Positions 58,709-64,000 of a stretch of DNA of 64,000 nt are shown one piece after another. Within the stretch, counting starts at the first letter, position 1. Every line of letters begins with the position of its first letter. The stretch is taken from positions 1 to 64,000 of the forward strand of contig BCKL01000026.1 of assembly GCA_001600635.1 (NCBI GenBank), read 5' to 3'. This DNA comes from Leucosporidium creatinivorum (Eukaryota > Basidiomycota > Microbotryomycetes > Leucosporidiales > Leucosporidiaceae). The translations under genes and the position numbers were made by a program. The notes under the pieces were generated by a model. It had not been told where the DNA came from. It made no database searches and worked only from the letters and a program-made list of their open reading frames with translations.

Positions 58709-58993
58709 GGTCACCGAGCTCCGAGTCGACCGACCGAGCAACGAGACGGCGAGCTTGGAGTCGACATGTACATTGAAGGAGCTGCTCAAACCTTGCTTCG
58801 TTCTCTTGAGTACTCAAGGCTGCCTTGCGCTCTCCTCTCCGCTTCTCAGCTCTCACCAGTTTCAATCTCGGGCGACTCGGGCTCGGTGATTCGACGAGGC
58901 GGGGCTTCCCCACCGAGCTTGAGGCAACTTCCCCTCTTTGTCTCCTTCTCTCCTGCTTCTTCGTTCTTTTCTAACTCGACACATCAAACAACC

Positions 58994-59663
58994 ATGGCAC
59001 CTCTCACAGGACAATGTTACTGCGGAGCTGTAGCTTATGAGCTCGACGTTCCCCTTGAGGACGTCGCGAGTGGAGGGGTTCTGTGCCACTGCAGGGTGAG
59101 TCGGATACAGGCTGGAGCTTGATGCTGTAGCTAACCGTCTTCTCCCCTTTCCTACACCTGCCTATAACTCTGCTTCGCCCTCCAACACCTCCCTCCTTGC
59201 CCTCATCCTCGCCCCTCTCCCTCCCTCAGACCTGCCAAAAGCTGCACACCGACCGCTCGTACAACATCGCCACCGACCTCAAGCATCTCTCCGTGACGAA
59301 AGGTTCGCCCACCATCTACCACGACAACGCGACCGACTCGGGCCAATCTATTCACCGAGCATTCTGTGGCAAGTGCGGGAGCTCGCTTTACTCTACGCCT
59401 GACAGCATGCCCGGGAAGGTGTTTGTCAAGGTCGGGAGCTTGGATAAAGCTGGCGAGATCAAGCCGAGCGCTGAGATTTGTAAGTTGGTCTTTCTTCGGG
59501 TTGATCGACTGCTCGGCGATCGCTGACCCTCGTTCCCTTTTGCTCTCTTGCTCTCGTCGCAACAGACATCGAGTCCGTCATTCCGGGACTTTCGCTTCAG
59601 AAGGATGTCTCGAAGGGGATCAAGCACTTTGAGGGCATGATGGGCAAGGAGGTGGAGCTTTGA
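58994..59663 (+). CDS. GFA-family (CENP-V/GFA domain) zinc enzyme 2
   Basis: Three exons (58994-59095, 59230-59479, 59566-59663) give 149 residues. The cysteine motifs are GQCYCGAVAYE, LCHCRTCQKLH and FCGKCGSSLYST. The C-terminus, KGIKHFEGMMGKEVEL, mirrors enzyme 1. The first intron lies at the same place in both, after the CR of CxCR|TCQK. Enzyme 1 has one further intron, lost here or gained there. This is an old tandem duplicate, diverged well beyond half of its positions, and both copies keep all ligands. Confidence 0.9.
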
Positions 59664-60256
59664 GTGAGGGGTTCGGCGATGAAGCTGTCAACGCCGAGAA
59701 GGGGAACGGCGGCAGCTTAGTGGTCGAGGTTGAAGTCGACGAAATACTATGCAGTACCTGTCAACGTCCTGTATGCACTTGCGAGAGGTCTGTAGTGGAG
59801 TGATCTTCCCCTCCGCCTCACCTTGGTCCCTCCCTTGTCGAAGTTCGAAAGTTGGCCTTGAGTCGCGTTCCGCTTCTCTTCACCTTCCCCTCCATCGTCT
59901 CGCTGCGTTTCTCGACTGCAACATGCCTACATTCTCTGGACTTCTCACTGTACGTCTCTCGGCCCTCCTACTCCCTCGCAGCTCCCAGTAGTCTTCGCCG
60001 ACGCGCAAAGTTTCCTTTCCTCGCGACCTCTAGCTGACCCTCTTCCTCTGCTACAGGCTTGACGATTCGATACGCTGGTACTTCTACCAAGCATCTTACA
60101 CCCTCTGCTTCAACAACATCGGCTCTCGTTCTCCTCCCCCTCACCTTTCCTCTCCGTCCCGTCACCGAACCCGCTCAAATGCCTGGGCCTCCTCAGCCTG
60201 CCAAAGGAGCCTTTCACCATCTTCCATCGTTCGCTTAATTGAGTTCGGTGGGTACC
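59664..60256. other. Region with an unresolved small transcript
   Basis: An ATG at 59923 (MPTFSGLLT) is followed by a good GTACGT donor. A GCTGAC branch motif and TGCTACAG acceptor lie at 60034-60056, and a protein-like frame from 60057 (RYAGTSTKHLTPSASTTSAL) runs to TAA at 60236-60238. The phases do not match: as spliced, the frame stops at once. It may be a short gene with a different first exon, or a non-coding RNA. Confidence 0.3.
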
Positions 60257-60499
60257 ATGGGGTGGTCGAAGGGTGCTCACGAGGAGGAACTTAACGAAGC
60301 AGCGGGAGACGAATGGCCTGACCCTTGCTTGCGGACCTTGATTGAGATGCCTTGGGTTGGGAACCTCGCCTCCACTCTCGACACTGATAGCGCCTTGCGC
60401 AATGCCGTGTTGGGCACTATAGTCGCTGGTATATCTTCCTTATTAGATCAGACCCCGTCGGATCGCAATACAAAGCACCTTGTCCTCCGAACTCTTTGA
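60257..60499 (+). CDS. Short ORF of unknown function covering the left direct repeat
   Basis: An 80-codon frame from the ATG at 60257 starts MGWSKGAHEEELNEAAGD and includes CLRTLIEMPWVGNLAS. The repeated part keeps the same open frame in the second copy at 63845-64000. It looks like a piece of a protein, perhaps one exon of a gene duplicated nearby. I see no further exons that I can join. Confidence 0.3.
   Translation: MGWSKGAHEEELNEAAGDEWPDPCLRTLIEMPWVGNLASTLDTDSALRNAVLGTIVAGISSLLDQTPSDRNTKHLVLRTL
60293..60454 (+). repeat. Direct repeat, left copy
   Basis: Near-identical to 63845-64000 (offset 3552). Identity is complete for the first 140 bases (start AACGAAGCAGCGGGAGACG); a few changes follow after GCTGGTATAT. 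The left edge is sharp. There are no TG...CA ends and no flanking target repeat that I can see. Confidence 0.9.
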
Positions 60500-61118
60500 C
60501 GCTCGAGGTCCGAACGAGAGAGCAGTGAGGGTAGAGAAAAGCGAAGGAGAGCTGTACTGGACTCGAGGAAATCCAGCACTGGGCGACGCACCTCGAGTGA
60601 AAGACTCGAGCAGCTGTACTGGGCTCGGCAAAGTGAGAGAGACAACCATCGCCGAGCACCTCGTCCGGCGACTCGAGACGAGCGGCAACGGATCTGCGCT
60701 GTGGTCGGATGGCTCCAAAGTGGGTACAGACTCACTACAGAGTAAACTCGACGTCTCAATCACCTCCAAAGGAGCTCCTCGGTGGCTTCGGCTCGGAGCC
60801 CAGTTCTCAGTCGCCGAGTTTCGCTCTTTGCACCTCGCTCCCTCGCTCTCACAGCTTGGACCTCGCCAAAAGCCTATCTGTGCAGTAACACTCGCTAGTT
60901 CGTGCCATATTGACATACTAAGCTCCCTGCAGTCAAGTGCCCCAGCTCAGCTCTTACGCGCGTATAGCTCTCTCCTTCCTCCCTCTCGCCTCTTGGCTTC
61001 GATCCGACTCGCACAGCAGCGGGGTCAGTTTCGTCGATACATCGTACTGCTCCGCTGCTCGGACCAGCTCTACACTACCCTCTCGCGCATCCCACCTCGC
61101 CCTTCGCCCAGCTCGAAG
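60500..61118. other. 5' region of the second Zn2Cys6 gene
   Basis: 619 bases. The frame of the regulator stays open upstream through this stretch without an ATG in a good context, so I treat it as promoter and leader. The last 100 bases before the ATG are pyrimidine-rich like other leaders here. Confidence 0.45.
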
Positions 61119-63633
61119 ATGGACGAGCCTACCAAGCCCAAACGGAAGAGAAGAACTACTGGAAGGACAAAAGAAGGGTGTAGAACCTGCAAAGGGCGAC
61201 GTAAAAAGTGTCCTCTGATCTACAACGCCGAAGGGTGAGTTGCCAGACGAGTGCAAGCTGAGCTGAGGCTGGAGCTGACTTCGGCCTTCTTCTTGTAGAG
61301 TTTGCGAGCGATGCGAGATCGGAGGATTCACCTGTGTACGTGGCATCGTTGGCGCTGCTGCTCCCCGTCCCGCCAGAGCTTCCCCCGCTCCGCCACCGCC
61401 TGCCAACGCTCTACCGGCTCCGAGCAGCGATAGCTACCGCCCTTTACCAGCAACTGCGACGCAGGGAGCCATGGAAGAAGGTTTAATACCTACCGCTACC
61501 CCCGACCAGCTCTCCGCATTGATACAGACGGCGAACGAGCTGCCAGAGATGATCTCGGTGCCGGTCGAGCTGCCCGAGCTGCCACTTCTTCCCGTCGTTC
61601 CGGAAGCTTCTACCAGTGCTCTTCAGCTCGAAGACTTTCTCCCTACCATCTCCTCCGCCACCGCGATGTCATTCGTCCCCTTCAACCACGATTCTACGCT
61701 CGCTCCCCTCAATCCGCTCTCACCTTTCCCCTCCTACCTCGACTTCTCCTCCGACAGCGACGCTCTCGCAGGCACCTTCAACAATCCATTCGACTACAGT
61801 TACAACCCTCTCCTCGACCTTTCCTACTCCTCCGCTCTCCTCGCCATGTTCACCTCCCTTCCGCCGACCATGCCTCCGCCGAACTCGACGCCGGAACGCC
61901 GCGCAGGGAAAGGGAAGCAGAGAGAGGAGGGGTTCAGGTTTGATTTGCGAGCGATGATGGTGAAGGAGGCGTTGAACGATCTTAGGGCCGCTGAGGAGAG
62001 GGGGGAGGGGGCGCTGAGAGGGAGCTCGAGCAATACGCTAGAGACGGTGGCTGATTACTGTGAGCTCTGGGTCAACCTTCTGTCTTCTATATCTATACGA
62101 CGCGCTGAGCTGACCTTCTCCCTGCTTCAGACACCGACGTCGACAACGAATGGCTTTCGGCGTTCCCAACTCACGAGCGCGAGCTCGTCAAAGAGCACCT
62201 CTTCCGATCAATCCAATCCCATCCCAGCAGTCGAGCTTCTTGTCTCGCTGTCGCTACCGCTCTGCAGCTTCGCCTGCTCTCCGCCGAGGACGTAGAGGGG
62301 AGGAGACGGATTGTCGAGCAGGGGAGGCGGTACTTCCAGCTGGCGATGGAAAAGATGGTGGACGCGCCTTTGGAGACGCAATTGTGTGTGCTCATGGATT
62401 CTCTGATTCATCAAGTGCGTTCTCCAGCCTCCGCATTATGCTCTCATCCCTCGTAGCTCGCCTCGCGCTGACCGCCTTCTCCTCCTCCTTTCTCGCGCAG
62501 ACCGAGCAAAACGGCCCCTCAGCAGGCTACACCATCCACTCCCTAATCGACTCCTTCATCTCCTCCCACCCCTCATTCTCCACTTACTACACCTCCTTCC
62601 CTCCCCGTCGTCCTCGACCTTACCTCCCCACCGGCTCAGGCCAACTCAACTTCCTCCTCCGCGGTCTCAGCTGCATGGACGCTCTTCGCTCTTTGGCTCT
62701 CGGCGACCGACGAACCTTTTTCGACCTCTCCAGCGCTCTCTCGGCGAGTGGAGAAGTGCAAGGTCCATTGACGACCTTCGAGCTCCTCCCCGGCGTGCTC
62801 GTTCCCGAGGGAGACGAGTTCTTTGGAGGGGTTGCACCGTTTCTGGTCTTCAAGGCGGCAGAGATATGTGAGACGGCGATGGATGTCAAGGAGGGGTTGA
62901 TTGGGAGTGTGGAGTTGAGGCGGAGAGCCGAGACGCTCGAGAGGGAGGTGAGGGAGTGGGTTGCGCCGAGGGTGACAGCTGTGTCGCATAGTGAGGAGGA
63001 AGAACGGACGTGCGAGAAGAGAAGGAGAGAGGTGGAGAAGGCGAGGGAAATGTGGAGGGAGGTGAGTCGCTCTTCTGCTCGACTCCGCTTTGCCGCCGAG
63101 AGCGCCGAGCTGATCGCTTATGTGCTACCTTCATCTCCAACAGGCCCTGCTCATCATTCTGCACCAGCTGCTCTACCAAAACACACCTCTCCACCCCTCG
63201 AACCGTGCTTCCCTCGCCCGCATCATTTACCTCGGCAGCTCCTCCCGCTCCCCCTCTCCAGCCTGCTCCCACCCTCCTTCCACCGAAACACCCGAGTCCG
63301 CCGCTTTCAACCATCCACACCGACCCGTTGCTGACTCAATGCACATCTTGGAGAGAAGTCTACCTTGGTTCTTCGCTGCTACGGTCGCTACCGCCGAGGA
63401 GGACCGAAGGGTCGTGCTCCAGGCGCTGAGGATGAGGACGCCGTTGTAAGTGATTGCTGGGTTCCAGTTCTGAAGCAAGAGCCGCTGATCTTTCTCGTCT
63501 ATTGTCCTACAGCTTTGGCGGTCGGAATGCGCCTATAGCGGAGCTGATTTGGGGAGAGATGGACGAGCAAGGAGTGATGGATTGGAGGGAGACGCTGAAG
63601 GAGGCGGGCATCTTATTGATGCTGGTGCAGTAG
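61119..63633 (+). CDS. Zn2Cys6 transcription factor (second)
   Basis: About seven exons give roughly 700 residues. The start MDEPTKPKRKRRTTGRTKEG runs into a binuclear zinc cluster split by an intron: GCRTCKGRRKKCPLIYN, then VCERCEIGGFTC, six Cys in all. A Pro/Ala-rich linker and a long acidic and hydrophobic stretch with LEDFLPTISS may hold an activation domain. The fungal-specific regulatory part follows (YFQLAMEKMVDAPLETQLCV, LRGLSCMDALRSLALGDRR). The last exon ends DWRETLKEAGILLMLVQ, the typical short C-terminal helix. Its targets cannot be read from the sequence. It lies between the two copies of the 160-base direct repeat. Confidence 0.88.
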
Positions 63634-63844
63634 TAAAATGTATATCTAGTGCATATGCTGTATTTGTAGTGGGTGTTGTTGCCCCCCTTCTCTGGCACGA
63701 TGAGAAATAGCTATCGCCGAGCGCTCGGAGTTCGAGTCTGGCTCGAAACGCGAGCGACGAAAGCCAGGGGGGGTTGATGGAGCTGGCGAGTCTCAGAGCA
63801 GCTCTGTATCAAGTAGCGGGAGGCGCCCACCGCTGACGGGTACG
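63634..63844. other. 3' region of the second Zn2Cys6 gene
   Basis: Begins with an AT-rich patch (TAAAATGTATATC) just after the stop, a likely polyadenylation region. Confidence 0.45.
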
Positions 63845-64000
63845 AACGAAGCAGCGGGAGACGAATGGCCTGACCCTTGCTTGCGGACCTTGATTGAGAT
63901 GCCTTGGGTTGGGAACCTCGCCTCCACTCTCGACACTGATAGCGCCTTGCGCAATGCCGTGTTGGGCACTATAGTCGCTGGTATATTCTCCTTACTAGAC
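63845..64000 (+). repeat. Direct repeat, right copy, cut by the window end
   Basis: Second copy of 60293-60454. It continues past the end of the window, so its true length and the gene it may belong to are unknown. Confidence 0.9.

Noticed and set aside
60480-61238. N-terminal extension of the second Zn2Cys6 regulator by 210 codons
   Set aside because: The upstream frame has no ATG in good context, looks unlike the protein, and ends in a leader-like stretch. The ATG at 61119 directly precedes the basic and zinc-cluster region.
63715-63760. tRNA-like T-arm (GTTCGAGTC)
   Set aside because: The surrounding bases do not form an acceptor stem, D-arm or anticodon arm.
60293-64000. The direct repeats as ends of an LTR-type element
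   Set aside because: There is no TG...CA border, no primer-binding or polypurine site, and the interior is an ordinary multi-exon regulator gene.

Overview
The window is the end of a chromosome from a GC-rich, intron-rich fungus. It opens on C-rich telomere repeats at base 1. Almost every gene has several short introns with GTGAGT or GTAAGT donors, a GCTGAC or GCTAAC branch motif and CAG acceptors. Two Zn2Cys6 regulators, a fungal-type GILT, a GPI-type surface protein and a Dal5-type transporter all point to a fungus. The gene structures suggest a basidiomycete yeast, perhaps Pucciniomycotina or Microbotryomycetes; that placement is inference.

Layout. 0-5 kb: telomere, an unknown gene that begins about 57 bases inside it, and the mitochondrial ribosomal protein mL57, split by an intron of 2.8 kb. 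5-24 kb: GILT thiol reductase, a BSD-domain protein (with a 1.37 kb intron), a PP2C phosphatase, a 1599-residue Ser/Arg-rich protein, a ChaC-type gamma-glutamylcyclotransferase and a glycerate-kinase-like P-loop kinase. 24-35 kb: a secreted histidine acid phosphatase, then an MFS carrier and a tartrate/malate-type dehydrogenase that diverge from one promoter, with a Zn2Cys6 regulator on the far side of the dehydrogenase. The three look like a small organic-acid catabolic cluster. 36-54 kb: five small SANT/Myb-like genes in two groups, flanking a membrane-anchored FG nucleoporin (POM121-like layout), a gene-poor stretch of about 3.6 kb and a GPI-type surface protein. 54-64 kb: a membrane-anchored amidohydrolase, two tandem GFA-family enzymes, a second Zn2Cys6 regulator, and a 160-base direct repeat on both sides of that regulator.

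Main points for follow-up. First, several genes carry one very long intron near the 5' end (2826, 1368, 720 and 588 nt) among ordinary introns of about 50-120 nt. The filler in these introns looks like the filler between genes. Second, the SANT/Myb family includes a recent inverted duplicate pair 16 kb apart, and one copy has a single-base deletion that rewrites its C-terminus. Third, the nucleoporin exon 1 plus its upstream region is duplicated 4.65 kb away in front of the GPI-protein gene. Gene models were spliced by eye from phase and splice consensus. No expression data or database search supports them.
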